A stretch of DNA of 64,000 nucleotides from Gigantopelta aegis. Lineage: Eukaryota; Mollusca; Gastropoda; Neomphalida; Peltospiridae. Below, one piece after another: positions 12,270 through 25,164 of this stretch. Below the pieces are notes generated by a model. That model saw only the letters and a list, made by a program, of their open reading frames with translations, was not told the origin of the DNA and ran no database searches. The position numbers and the translations under genes were made by a program. The number at the start of each line of letters is the position of its first letter. The first letter of the stretch is position 1. The DNA is taken from assembly GCF_016097555.1 (NCBI RefSeq), contig NW_024533058.1, positions 1 through 64,000 on the forward strand. Direction: 5' to 3'.

Positions 12270-12890
12270 TAGTATTGATTTTGGATTTTATTTTTCGCAG
12301 AAATGAAATTATCTGTTTTTTATTGGGTTTTTTTGATTTGTTATTATCATATTATTAATGTCTGAATGGTGTTACTATTACAGAATGTTATTATTATTTT
12401 GTTATCATGTTAGAACTTGAAGACATTTCTTTAACTTAGAAGCTTGGAATTTAACAAAATTCATCATTGAAACAATTCTCACTGGCATAAAGTGTATTAG
12501 AAAAGATATATAGAGATGATAGAACATTTCAGACTTTATATTTGTCTGTACAACCAATACTAAAAATCAATAAAAAAACCAAGCTATATATACAACACAA
12601 CAACCAATCAATACATCTAATGAGTCCATAGCAACAGCCAATGAAATAGCTGGAATAGAGTCCTCGACAGATGATAATTGGTTGAAATGAGCAAGGTTGT
12701 TTCGATCTTCTAACCGGAGATCTAACCGGAGATCTCATCTCTCCTATGAAGAACACACGTGAGCAGCATGTTATAGTAGACATAGAAATGTCTATAGACT
12801 AAGTTACACTCACTTACTATGTGTAGTTTGTTATGGCTATAAATATATTCCACTTACCATACAGTGAGGTAAAAGCCTGACTTAAAATAA
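12270..12890. other. Non-coding stretch with short repeat
   Basis: AT-rich; a 12-base repeat 'taaccggagatc' occurs twice in tandem near 12,712-12,735. No gene recognised. Confidence 0.4.
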
Positions 12891-12980
12891 CAACTAACTA
12901 TGGCTGAACAGAGTGAAGACCACACTACATCAGTTTTAAAGTTGATGTGGTCTTTTCTGCTGTTCAGCCATAGTTAGTTG
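12891..12980 (+). ncRNA. 90-nt hairpin, candidate small-RNA precursor or fold-back element
   Basis: The first 21 bases (12,891-12,911) are the exact reverse complement of the last 21 (12,960-12,980). Inside these, GACCAC and ATCA pair with TTGAT and GTGGTC across a 5-base bulge, leaving a loop of about 9 bases. The size and the perfect 21-bp stem base fit a miRNA-like precursor. It could equally be a tiny inverted-repeat transposon relic. No target or expression evidence can be seen here. Confidence 0.4.
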
Positions 12981-12999
12981 GTCATCAATCTCTTAAAAT

Positions 13000-13930
13000 C
13001 TCAATCTTCAAACCTCATGCAATGTATGTGATATATAATTGTGTATTAAAAAGTATAGTACATGTTGGTTGGTAACAACATCCTGAAAAATAGATCATTT
13101 TAACTGATTTCTGGTCACAGATTGTTTGTTTTAACTCATTTATAGTCAGTCACATTGGTTATGAGCTTAACATAGCACAAACATAATATTTCTATCACAA
13201 GTAATAGCATTATTCCTAATAAAATTATTAATATTATTTAATTGTTAAAAAATTGTGTTGCTATATTTTCAATTAACAGTCATTGCATTTTAAAAATAAG
13301 TGTACATTTATTATAACTATATGTGTGTGACTATATAGCAAGATAAGTTGTTCAGTATATTATATCTTATACATACACAGCTTGTTTAGAAAGTTATTTC
13401 AGGTCATCTACCCACCACAAGATAATCACACCACATCAAGAATAAATTAAATATCTATATCACATGGTATGCACATGTAACCTGTAGGTTTTCTTTATGG
13501 GGAACCTCCTTAGTAAATTACACAGTAAATTAAGTGGTTATAATAACAATTGTTAAAGGACTTGCTCACCTGATGATACCAATATCATTGTGTAGGGAAA
13601 TATCAGTATACTGAAGTACATTCACATTTCAGTTAATTATAATGTCTAGTAGGTATTAAATGAAGTACTCATTAATCTTCGCAATTAAATGTTACCTTTA
13701 TATAAGAGTTTAACTTTCAGTTACTCATAACCCACAGTCATTACTTCAATAACAACAAAGCAGAAAAATATCTTGCCCAAGTGTTCTTGATAATTAGTGT
13801 ATATCTTTTTAAAGCTATACTACTTCAATAAAAAAGGTGACTGAAATATTTTAGTTTTTTCTATTATTGTGTAATACAAAGAAACAGCTGATATTTGGCA
13901 AAGTTTGACTATGCTACTTATACCTTCTCT
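13000..13930. other. Intergenic, nothing recognised
   Basis: AT-rich DNA between the hairpin and the fold-back element. No gene, tandem array or splice-rich coding block was seen. Confidence 0.4.
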
Positions 13931-13934
13931 TATG

Positions 13935-14215
13935 ACTTAGTGATTACAATGTAAAAATTGATTGGTTAATATATTGTTATATATAAACAAACTTAGCATA
14001 ATGTAAAAAGTAAATATAAATCTTTTTTGGTCACTAATGTACTACTATTTATGTAGCTAAATAAACAGTAGTACAATAGCAATCAAGAAAGTGTTATATT
14101 TAGTTTCATACATTATACTAAGTTTGTTATATACAACCTGTATAACAATATATTAGTTAATTTTAACCAATCAATTTTAACAGTGTACTTAAATATTATC
14201 ATTACTTAGTTATTG
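13935..14215. mobile_element. Fold-back (MITE-like) element 1
   Basis: The left arm (about 13,945-14,005, with 'aaaattgattggttaa' and 'aaacaaacttag') is the reverse complement of the right arm (about 14,108-14,185). The central part carries its own palindrome, 14,039-14,074, based on 'gtactactatttatgtag'. The whole unit can fold into one long hairpin. It has no coding capacity, and target duplications are not obvious. It lies just upstream of SRCR gene B. Confidence 0.65.
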
Positions 14216-14280
14216 TGGTGAACTAAGTCTATCAGACTTTCTATGTGCATTAAAAGATGTTTTGTTTTTATCTTCATTAG

Positions 14281-15550
<1,270 letters not shown>

Positions 15551-15938
15551 AAGTCAGTACCATTTTGAACAAAGTTAATCTGCACGATGACGTCAAATTA
15601 GATTATTAAAATGATCTTGCTTTTACTGTTATCACTTCATAGAGTTCACGTTTTATCAATTCATTTTAGACAATACATAGTAAAAGGCCAGATATTCACT
15701 GTATGATAACAAACCAATGAAAAACTATATCATAACCAAAACCATCTGGTTCTCTTACAAGTAGTGTATACTGTTTTCATAATAGAATTCACTGTTTACA
15801 ATATACCTTGTTGTTTGTTCATCACTTTTGGAACTAGTGAATTACTATAATAATGTACCATGTGATTTAAAACATTTATAAAAATAGATATACATTATAT
15901 ATTTATATGTATCTATATACGTGACCTGATTTGCAATA

Positions 15939-16149
15939 AGGGACCACTTTTTTCAAAAGATTTGTGACCTGATTTGTGAAATGAGACCATTGTTAAAACA
16001 CCTAAAAAGCAGTTTTTGTATGGATACAGCTATCATGAATAGTTGTGTATATATAGTAACTGTATGTGTACAGAACTGTTTTTTGAGATGTTTTTAACAG
16101 TGGTTCCTTTTTGTAAATCACATCAAATGTTTTGGCAGAAGTGGTCCCT
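15939..16149. mobile_element. Fold-back (MITE-like) element 2
   Basis: The ends are inverted: 'agggaccactt' at 15,939 and 'aagtggtccct' at 16,139-16,149. The inner arms also pair ('gagaccattgttaaaacacc' against the reverse complement around 16,085-16,105), so nearly the entire 211 bases form a palindrome centred near 16,045. 'gtgacctgatttg' occurs twice, at 15,921 and 15,964. No coding capacity. Confidence 0.7.
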
Positions 16150-16600
16150 CATTTAGACAATTTATAGTTTTTGAATAATGCCATTTGAAGCATGAAATAT
16201 TGTTTCTTTATAGATACCTCAAAAAATACCTCGTGTTTTTATACTCATCAAATATAATTCTGCTTAAGCAACACATTAGATCAAGTGGGCTCACCTTGTG
16301 GGTCAAAAGTATCAAACAGACTAGTTAATAAGCTGTCTGTTTATACAGCAAACAGAGTACGAAAGCTTATCAAGAGTCCATATGCTTCTCCTAACACAAC
16401 ACCAGTTTGAGAAGTAATCAATGTTCCTCTGATAAGCTAACCACATCCACTACTGATCTAGAGATTTAATGGCTTCACATTCTGTGTTTACAGAGATATA
16501 CATCATTTGAAGACTCTCTCATCTATTTTTAAATTGAATTAAATTGTCGGCAAATTTGCTCAGTACCAAAAGTTACTAGTATTTATAGATTCTAAAGTGT
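16150..16600. other. Intergenic, nothing recognised
   Basis: AT-rich DNA after the second fold-back element. No open frame of note. Confidence 0.4.
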
Positions 16601-16607
16601 TCTTTAA

Positions 16608-16768
16608 TGGACATATAAAATATAAAATGGACACAACTGGTATTTAAAAATGGACATATAAAATATGAAATGGACATAACTGGTATATATTAAAATGGAC
16701 ATATAAAATATGAATTGGACATAACTGGTATTTTAAAAGGACATATAAAATATGAAATGGACACTGGA
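16608..16768. repeat. 44-bp tandem repeat, about four units
   Basis: Units begin 'tggacatataaaatatgaa' and end 'ggacataactggtat' with slight length changes. A minor array, otherwise featureless; a minus-strand open frame over it is a by-product of the repetition. Confidence 0.85.
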
Positions 16769-17329
16769 CAGTACTTTTGAAAGGCAATGAGACTGTCCCA
16801 TCATTTTCTTTGCAGTCTACACATATATAAGCTGACATATGTGTTATTTCCTCTTTACAAGCAAGCCAAGCTAATGTGTCTGCTATTTCCCACTTACAAA
16901 ATGCCATTGACTTACCATATGTTATTCCCTTGATAATAACTGACAGCTCAACAACATTTTACTCCAAAGGTCAAGAAATATCTAATCATAAACTGGTTAT
17001 TAAGTTCTATATTGTCTGACTATAGGCTTTAATAGTACATTACAATCATAATTCTCCTGACTTGACATTTGGTCCAACCTGCTATGTAAATTGGTTAGGA
17101 AAAGGTTTAGAAGTTTATAGTTGGTTTGCATACAAAAAATTGTAACATGAGCACTCAGGCTTGCTCTATTTCTGTGGAAACCTCAAACCCATTATTTAAT
17201 CTATATCACATGGCCAAAATATTATAGAACTACCTGGAGCACTTTGAGTACTAAATTGTAGATGATTGCAAGATGTTTGTAATTACTTTTAAAAATTATA
17301 ACTATATTATTAATAACTGATACAATAAC

Positions 17330-17700
17330 ATGTTTAAACATTGTTTCTACTTGTGGTTTTTAATTATTATCTTATTTATGGTACTAGGTTTATCAAATGG
17401 TGCTCTGAGGCTATCTCGTTATGGATATAGCTCATCATCCTATTACTATGGTATTGTGAGGATCTATTATAATTATGGATGGGGTAATATCTGTTATGAT
17501 TCCTACTACAGTTCTACTGAAGCTAATGTCATCTGTCATCAGTTAGGATATACTGGAGCCTCTAGTTACTCTAGAGCTGGATTAGTGAGGTTAGAATTAT
17601 GTAATAATCAAACTTTACATTATCTCTGTCTAGTTTATGGCACTGATTCCTATTCTATGAGGATGGATGATCGTATCAGTCAATTTGACTGCTATGAAAT
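17330..17700 (+). pseudogene. SRCR protein C, N-terminal part cut by a hAT element
   Basis: The frame starts MFKHCFYLWFLIIILFMVLG, a clear signal peptide with cleavage near LSNG/A, and runs into an SRCR domain: ALRLSRYG, then GIVRIYYNYGWGNICYD, VICHQLGYTGASSY and a short Cys-containing stretch. After about residue 115 it passes into unrelated Lys/Cys-rich sequence belonging to the end of the transposon remnant at 17.7 kb. The rest of the receptor (second half of SRCR, membrane segment) is missing. It is in the same orientation as receptors A and B, so it is the third member of the cluster. Confidence 0.7.
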
Positions 17701-19105
17701 AATATTAAGAGTCAAAAAATTTTTTTCAAAATGTAAAAATGCATGCAATATGTTAAAATGTGAATGTTATGAGTTACATTGGAAAATTCTGTGTTGTCTT
17801 GTCGATTTATACATTGACAAAGCTCGAGAAAAATCAAAATGTTCAATAGCTTTTCCTTCCAGTGAGATTCTAAGTAAAGTATCAACTGTATCTATATGTA
17901 ACTGATTACATAACCTTGTCTTAATTCTATTTGAAGCACTAAAACCTCTTTCACAGGGTACGGAGGTAACAGGAATGACTAAAATTATTTGAATTAACTT
18001 GGCCATCTCAGGAAACATATCAGAGTGAAGTTGTAGAAATGTAGTGGCAAATTGATCAAACTGAAAATTCTGAAAATTGCGAATTATGAATGGTTGAAAT
18101 AATTGATATTCACTTCTTAGTTGAGAAGAATCAAGTGGAGGAGGTAAGGAGCTGGATTCAGAGGAAGAGGGACAATAATGTTCAATGATGACTTCTAATG
18201 CCTGCTCTCCAAACTGTTCTGAGCTGCATGCAGTAGAAACTGAGGGTGGGTAGTGCTTAGGGTAAACTATCTTAAATGCACTTAGCAAATCAGTGTCTAT
18301 AAATCTGTTAGATAGATTAATTTTAAGTGCATCAATGAACTGCCTCCTTGCTGTATTAAATGATGTTATAAAGGATGTAATCACCATTGTCATGTGCTGT
18401 TTTGAACTGTTTGAAGAAAGGACCATCTTTTTGTCTTCATGTTATCTAAAGCATCAACTGCTGCCAATGACCTTTGGTTGAATAACAGACATGTCAATGT
18501 CTGTTAACTGAAATGTTAGAGATAGTTTAGTTAGTATAGAGAGAATATCCTTTACAAAGTGAGTAATGGTGAGAAATTTGTAGGAACAGATACAGCTATG
18601 TATACCGATTGCCGTAGGATCACCTTGCTGTGCTTCATGTTCAAAGAAGGTCACTAAAGCTGGAATAGATCTCAGAACAGCATCAACAGTCACATCAAAA
18701 CTAAGCCATCTGACTTGATACAGGCGTTTCATTTTAATTTCTGGTTCTTCTAAAATTCTCTGTACCTCAGTCAGACCTTCAGTATGTACACTGGAATGAC
18801 TAAAATAAGTATAAATTGCTGAAAGACTCTTCTGGTACTGTGCAATTGCTGGCACTTTTTTGGCAGCTTGTGAAGAAGCCAGAGCTAATTTATGTGCTGC
18901 ACAATGCAATGAGAGAAGGTAAGGATTTTTTCTTTTTTAGTAAAGCAGCCACACCATTGTCACACCCTGTCATTACACTGGCCCCATCAGACCCAAACCC
19001 AAGACAGTTAGTATGGTTTAAATCATAGTTCTCTGTTACACCACCAAGTGATTCTTCAATGGACACTGCATCACATTGGGCTAGCTTAATATACCCCAAA
19101 AACCT
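17700..19105 (-). pseudogene. hAT-family transposase remnant (ZNF862/KIAA1586-like)
   Basis: Three overlapping minus-strand blocks follow the order of a hAT transposase. At 19,099-18,890 is LGFGSDGASVMTGCDNGVAA, the RNase H-like Asp region. At 18,909-18,454 is MHCAAHKLALASSQAAKKVP, then YQVRWLSFDVTVDAVLRS. At 18,426-17,767 is the dimerisation region with IPVTSVPCERGFSASNRIKT, then LLRISLEG. The N-terminal zinc finger and first catalytic region are absent, and the blocks are in different frames. It separates SRCR protein C from the LRGUK-like exons, and the chain breaks off exactly where the LRGUK sequence begins near 19,105. Dead copy. Confidence 0.85.
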
Positions 19106-20270
19106 GGTCTTTCTTTTCCCGTATTATTTTAATGACAGAGTGTCCCACACAACACGCCCACAACAATCAAAGGAGAGTCATGGTCGTGATTATTATTTTA
19201 TCAATGAAACCACTTTTAAAAGAGCAGCTGATGCAGTACGTCACTTAATTAATGATGATGTCATACTTATGTCATGATCAATAGGGTGAATTTATTCAAA
19301 CATGTCAGATATCAAGTTATTGGTATGGACTAACAATGGCTGCTATAGAACAAGTAGCTCAACAGGGACTAGCTTGTGTCACTCATATGACATTAGAGGC
19401 ATGTCCCTTAGTAATTAATTAATAATTAACTATATATTACAGGGAGTATTGGAATTGAAACAAAGCCACTTTGAACCTCGGTATATTCTTACAATGCCAC
19501 TGACTACACAGGTAAGCTATGTCATAATGATGTCATAATATTGTTGTAGATTCATGAGCAAAGATTACATACTAAAGATTATTTGACTGATAGTGATATA
19601 TATGAATCTCTCAATGATGTTCAATATTATCGAGAATATCATCAAGAGAAACCAGGATTCTTTGATGCTACCATTAATACAGGTTTGTTAACATTAAGGA
19701 TGCCCCTGTTATTAAGTCATAATTAATTACAGATAATCTTCATGATGGATACAATATCTTATGAAGTGTAGTAATGCCATATGGAGGTATATCTCCAGAA
19801 ACACCTCTCACACTATCTCTCTCTGCCTCTTGTCCAACCACTCAACAGAGCTCAACTTCACTTAGTACATTTGATATTCATGATAATCCAACTACACAAC
19901 CAACTACAGCAGTGGCCAGTACTTTAAATGTACAACCATCTAACAGTAGTCCCATTCCCATACTTCTAGCACAGTCTTGGTCTCGGCCTTCTAGTACTAG
20001 TTCTACTAATGAACGACCACAACTGAAGAAAGTAAGACACATTACTAACTCATGACCACACCCTTTCTTGTTAGTTTGTATCAGATCAAGGGAGGCAACG
20101 TGAAGACATCCCTGCAGCAAAGGATATTGTACCCTTGGCAGATAGGTATGTGTGTGGTCTTAGATACATTATGCAGTATCTGTTGATGTAGTAAGGTACA
20201 AGATGTTGTCATAGTAACCGAAGAGAAAGACCAGGAAAGTGGTGAAGAAAGCCAAGAAGATTTATTATAG
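19106..20270 (+). pseudogene. LRGUK-like guanylate-kinase gene, 5'-truncated
   Basis: Exons encode most of a guanylate-kinase-like domain of the LRGUK type (leucine-rich repeat and guanylate kinase protein, linked to sperm tail and cilia in mammals): VSHTTRPQQSKESHGRDYYF, YGLTMAAIEQVAQQGLACVT, then LELKQSHFEPRYILTMPL, which matches the family's FEPRYIL signature, and ending KPGFFDATINTDNLHDGYNI. A Ser/Thr/Pro-rich tail (19,774-20,055) and short acidic exons end at the stop at 20,268. The P-loop end of the domain and all leucine-rich repeats are missing: the coding match starts at the hAT border. One or two small shifts are present near 19,275 and 19,750. Confidence 0.7.
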
Positions 20271-20511
20271 ACACCCTTTTAATTAAATGAGGGGGGTTCC
20301 TCATTAAGTGGGAGTGTCTTTTGTTAAATAAAGATTCACTGTTTATTATAGTCACGTGCTATTATTTTGAGTTAACTTTAGCTGAAAAAGAGTTTTCTTA
20401 GAAAGTGGTGAGTTGAGGGACAGAAACTTAAGTATTAGCAACAGAAAATGAGTTGTAGTGACTTCACTTCCTTTTAATTGACTCCACCCCTTTTTTTCTC
20501 CAGGGACCAGC

Positions 20512-20577
20512 ATGTTTGCATTTTTCAATAGAATTATAGAATGGTTTAAAAGTCTCTTTTGGAAGTCAATATGTGGA
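20512..20577 (+). pseudogene. ARL8 exon 1, detached
   Basis: An ATG at 20,512 starts MFAFFNRIIEWFKSLFWK, an almost position-by-position match to the amphipathic N-terminal helix of ARL8 (MLALFSRLLDWFRSLFWK in vertebrates), the lysosome-positioning Arf-like GTPase. The next residues do not continue as ARL8, and the following sequence is ARIH2. The remaining ARL8 exons are 5 kb away on the opposite strand (25,165-25,787). The P-loop exon is not found in either place. Confidence 0.7.
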
Positions 20578-20625
20578 GGTATTATATATAGTAATATATG
20601 TATAATATATGTACCCCTTTATATA

Positions 20626-21909
20626 GAGCCATTATTTGTTACGCTGGTGTCCTGGAAAGGATTGTAACATGATATTTCATGTAAAAGAGTATCTCCCAAA
20701 ACGTGTTCAATGTACATCATGTGAGTCATTGACTTGGTAAGTTAAGTGATAGTGTGGTCTTAAAGTTATCTCTATTGTAGTTTCAAATGTGGTGAAGAGT
20801 ATCATAGTCCAACAGGTAAATTCTTGTTAGAGATGTTATAATTAAAGTTAATTAAATTGTGAGACATTTAAAGAATGGCTAGCAAAATGTGAAGATGATT
20901 CTGAGACTGCCAACTACATTGCTGCTAATACTAAAGATGTAAGACTTTGTATAATATAGTGTATCTCTATATGACCTCAAATATAGTGTCCTAAATGTAC
21001 CACTGCTATTGAGAAAAATGGCGGCTGTAATCACATGGTAAGTGTTACCTAATTATAGTCTAGATAACACACTCTCTTTTCTCCACAAACTAGCACTGCA
21101 CTAAATGTAAACATGGTAAGTCTATAATTTCTTTCTCTCTGACTTTTGATTTTCTCTTTATTAGATTTTTGTTGGATGCGCATGGGAGGTTAGTATAATG
21201 TTAGTTTAAAGTTCTATTGTTCTATAGACTGGTCTGCTCATAATACTGAGTATTATGAATGCAGTCGTTACAAAAGCAATCCTGATATTGGTAAAGAAAA
21301 AAACTTCTGCAAGAGCAGCACTCAAAAAATATCTTTTTTATTATGAAAGAGTAAGTGATAATACCTCCCTTCATAAGTGATAATTTATTGTAATAATAGT
21401 GGTATAATCATCATCGTAGTTTGTTACTTGAAGAACAAACTCTACTTAAAATTCAAACTCATATTCATGAGAAGGTGGCCTGTGGTGAAGGGACTTGGAT
21501 TGACTGGCAGTATTTAGTAAAAGCTGCTGATCTATTAAGAAAAGTATATAATCTATTTATATTATATACTTAAATTCTCTCTCTCTCTGTTAGTGTCGTT
21601 ACACTCTAAAATATACTTATCCAAGAGCATATTGGATGGAAGGAGACAATAAGCAATTAGTGAGTGTGTCAAGTAGCCATCCATTTTAACTCTATGTATC
21701 CATTAGTTTGAATACCAGCAGGCTCAATTGGAACTTGAAATAGAAAATCTCTCATGGAAAGTAGAAAGAGCCAATATCACAGATAGAGCAGTAAGTATTG
21801 TTATAAATATATTATAATTTAGTGTACATCATGAAAGGACTTGGAGCAACAGATGAATATCACAGAAATACGTCACGTTACATTACTAAGAGATTTTACT
21901 ATACAATAA
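20626..21909 (+). pseudogene. ARIH2: ARIH2 (TRIAD1) RBR ubiquitin ligase, 3' half
   Basis: Eight or so small exons give the C-terminal half of ARIH2, an RBR E3 that works with neddylated cullin-5 ligases. They run from the IBR (CPGKDCNMIFHVKEYLPKRV, then FKCGEEYHSP), through RING2 with the catalytic cysteine (CPKCTTAIEKNGGCNHM, then HCTKCKH, DFCWM), to the Ariadne domain ([60 protein letters not shown]) and the end DLEQQMNITEIRHVTLLRDF. The acidic start, UBA-like region and RING1 are missing, replaced upstream by ARL8 exon 1. The exons present are well conserved, with few shifts, so the loss is recent or the 5' half lies elsewhere through rearrangement. Confidence 0.85.
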
Positions 21910-21970
21910 TAAAACAATAATTTTAATAGGGAAAATAAAATTATGAAAAAATATATTATTGTTAGTTTCA

Positions 21971-24395
21971 TTAGTAATCTCTATTTGATAAATATATTAT
22001 ACAAGTCAAAAATAATGCTAAAATAAATGCAATAATATAAACAATGGCTAATAGAACTAAAATATATGTACCATCATCCCAAGAAGATGGTATAAAAGGA
22101 GGTGGTGCACTTGATAATAATACAGTTGATTTAGTGGTTTGTGTGACAACAGATGGTCTAATATCTATAACAGTCAATAGTGCTGTGTGGTAGTCCATAC
22201 CTATTGTATTTTTAGCAGTACATATATAAATACCAGCATCTTGTCTTGTCACATTATATAATGTTAATATTCCTTCGTGTTTTAACTTCACTTCACCAGC
22301 TATGGGTAATAATATCCTATTATCTCTACTCCACACAATAAGAGGAATTGGTTCTCCAATTGCTAGGCAACAGAGATCCACTGACCCTCCAAAGACAGCA
22401 GTATAGTTATGAACAAATTTTGACAATTTTTGGAGCAATTGTATCATTAGTAGCTACAGAAAAAACAACAATGTTATTATCTTATGTAGATAGAATGACA
22501 AACTCACCTTTCTCACTAAAAGATAACAACACCTCTTTAATATGTGTAGCTTGAAGATTATAAGCCTCACATTTGTATATCCCACTTTGTCTTACAAAAA
22601 TGTAGTCGCAGAGTTGAGTTTGGTAATATTGAATACAAAGATGTATTGAAAGATAATGGTATATTATTAAAAGACCACTTGAAATAAAACAAGTCTCCTT
22701 CAATAACACAATGTAGATCGCATGAAGTATTGACTGGGACATACTGTGCTACCGTAGGATCTAATATTAAGACTTTGACATTAGCTAGTGAGAGAGAGTT
22801 AAAGTACTATTATCTACTGAGCTATCCATACCTAGTGATAAATTCTTGTGATGTGATCCCATATTCATTATGTACTTTGCAATAAACATTGGCTGTAATA
22901 TTTTTAGTACTAACTGGTACTAATTTTATATCACGAAATAGCATTATTTCCTTGTCATCATTGACAGTATTATCATACCAATGAATAGACAATGGATGTG
23001 TACCAATACATTCACAATATACAGCAAAAGAATAGTCAGAAGAGCTCTTTGTAAGTGACAACGAGACCACGTGACCTTTATCTAATAATTGTAAAATGGA
23101 TTATACTACTGACAAGATATACTTACTACCACATTTAGTTTTAGCTTTATTTAAGACTGTTGAGTTGCTGCAACTAACACATTCTGTTTTGCCAGTTTTA
23201 CAACTGATTTCTGCACAATCTTTAAATTGAGTATCATAAAGACAACCTTTAGTAAAAATACTGTCTCATGTTATCTCATGTCATCAATTCTTACAAGAAT
23301 GTAGTGTAGAGTTGAAGTCGCTCGAACATAACAGGTCAGGACCAGACCAACGTCTGTCCTGCATGCATGTAACATTCAAACTATCATATTGACAAAGAAT
23401 GGTCTCAGATCCTACAATGTCCACTTCACCACAGCACTCTGCACAAAATATATAACTATTATGTCAATAATCTATTACCTTTGCATATGGGCACATGAGG
23501 CTTTATAGCAGAAACATGAATTAATGAAAGTCCAATTACTTGATAACCTTGTATACAAGAATATTCAATCATTCCATCTATTTCGATGGCATATCCATTG
23601 TCTAGTGTCTCTGTGCATGAAATACATAACATATTATCATGATCTTATCTATGTGAACGTAGTATGTCATAACATAGTCACTGTTATTAGCATTAATAAG
23701 CAGCTAATGCCTGCATAACAATCAATTCAGACTCTATTAAGGAGTTGTTTTAGAGGATGGGTGAAAATTACCACAAGTCAACAACTCACCCGATATGAGA
23801 CAATATTCTACTTCCATGTATACCCTCTGAGACAAACAGAACATTATGACGTTTACTTTAAAAACACAGCTACTCACTGATATCCCTTCTTTGTAGTCCA
23901 AATAAATGCCTATGTAGAAATTGTTGGTGGTAGTGTTGGTGAAAATGTTTCCATAAATCCTTTCATATAAGATTTATTACATTCAGTAGTGACATACCAA
24001 TCATTAGGAATATGACTACAATAAAGTGTCCATATTCTTTCTCTACTGCTGATTCTTATAGTTTTTAAAACCAGACCAGATGTGGTTGGGACCACAATAG
24101 TATGAAATAGAGTCTCCAGTTTTTTGTTTCTAACCAAAATCCAGAAGAGAATAATATAGTGTCGTTCTCCTCTTGACAATAAAATCTCCATTCTATTCTG
24201 TCAGTAAAATAGAGTGAGCAAATATGTCTCTATATTTTCTTACTTTGATTGTAGAACTATTTCTTCCATTTTAATAATAGGCGTGAAGTTAGAACAAATA
24301 AATGTTGCATTACTATCTGATGATATATTAACTTGTTGTGCTGACCAATATTGCTGCTGTGCATATAATTTAAGTAGAATTACCAGTAAGATCAT
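21971..24395 (-). CDS. Sushi-immunoglobulin type I membrane receptor
   Basis: The start at 24,395 gives MILLVILLKLYAQQQYWSAQ, a short signal peptide, then an Ig-like first exon ending at GTAAGA. Next come Cys-rich modules that look like sushi/CCP domains: DNGYAIEIDGMIEYSCIQGY near 23,590-23,530 and CCGEVDIVGSETILCQYDSL near 23,435-23,375 with W and C at family places. Then Ig domains: SFAVYCECIGTHPLSIHWYD at 23,020, SGIYKCEAYNLQATH at 22,590, and a terminal I-set domain (GSVDLCC, IVWSRDN, RQDAGIYICTAKN) at 22,390-22,170. A Pro-rich stalk and the membrane segment YILVLLAIVYIIAFILALFL follow, with a tail of about a dozen residues. No signalling motif is seen in the tail. Likely an adhesion or recognition receptor or a partner chain; ligand unknown. 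Confidence 0.7.
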
Positions 24396-24499
24396 TACAG
24401 AACAATACATGTGCATGTCTGGAGTGAAGGAAACAATACCTTAGAGATTCATCACCCACTTTAAACACTTATATAATTATTATAGCTAAGTACTTGCTA

Positions 24500-25160
24500 T
24501 TTGCATTATCTATCAACTCACTTTGCTCTTTGCCCTGGTGTTGTTGCATGCATTCTGCAGTCTTCTAGCTCCTCCCAACATCTTTGTACATAGGAACATA
24601 TGGTCAAGCATATGTGAGAGAGGTTTGACTAAGTCAACTGTTGGAAAAGGCCAGCCTCAACACAATCAAAAGACTTCATGTATAATGTTTTAATTAGTAA
24701 ATAATTATATTAAAAGTTAAAGACTTCTCTGTCAATATAATACAAAAACTTGTTTTCATAAACTATTTTTTTAAAACAAAGTTTAAAAGTTTTCTCTTAT
24801 GAATAATAACAATAATGTACAATACTACATAATAAATCTATAATTTACAGTTAATTCATATCATGAGGTTTCTAGTAACAGTGCGCCTTTTACTGAAGAA
24901 ACAAAAGGTCTCCCAAGAGACCATTCAAAGCCCACAACATTTATACTAAAACAAATTAATTATTGCTGACATGCAGTTCTTGTTGTGAAAAGTTTATCAA
25001 ACACCATCTCATATTACATTAAAACCTCCTCTTGTAACACCCTCAACACGTCAGCATATGTTTTTATTAAAAGAATACACGCACCTGAATCTTGTGTACA
25101 TGTATTATACTCAATAATTAATACATAATACATGTAGGAATAATACACCCACACACAATT
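24500..25160. other. Intergenic, nothing recognised
   Basis: AT-rich DNA between the receptor start and the ARL8 3' end. No conserved block seen. Confidence 0.4.
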
Positions 25161-25164
25161 ATTA

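Noticed and set aside
12529-12783. Minus-strand 84-residue frame with hydrophobic stretches
   Set aside because: Low-complexity Cys/Ile/Leu-rich frame without splice context, family motif or start context.
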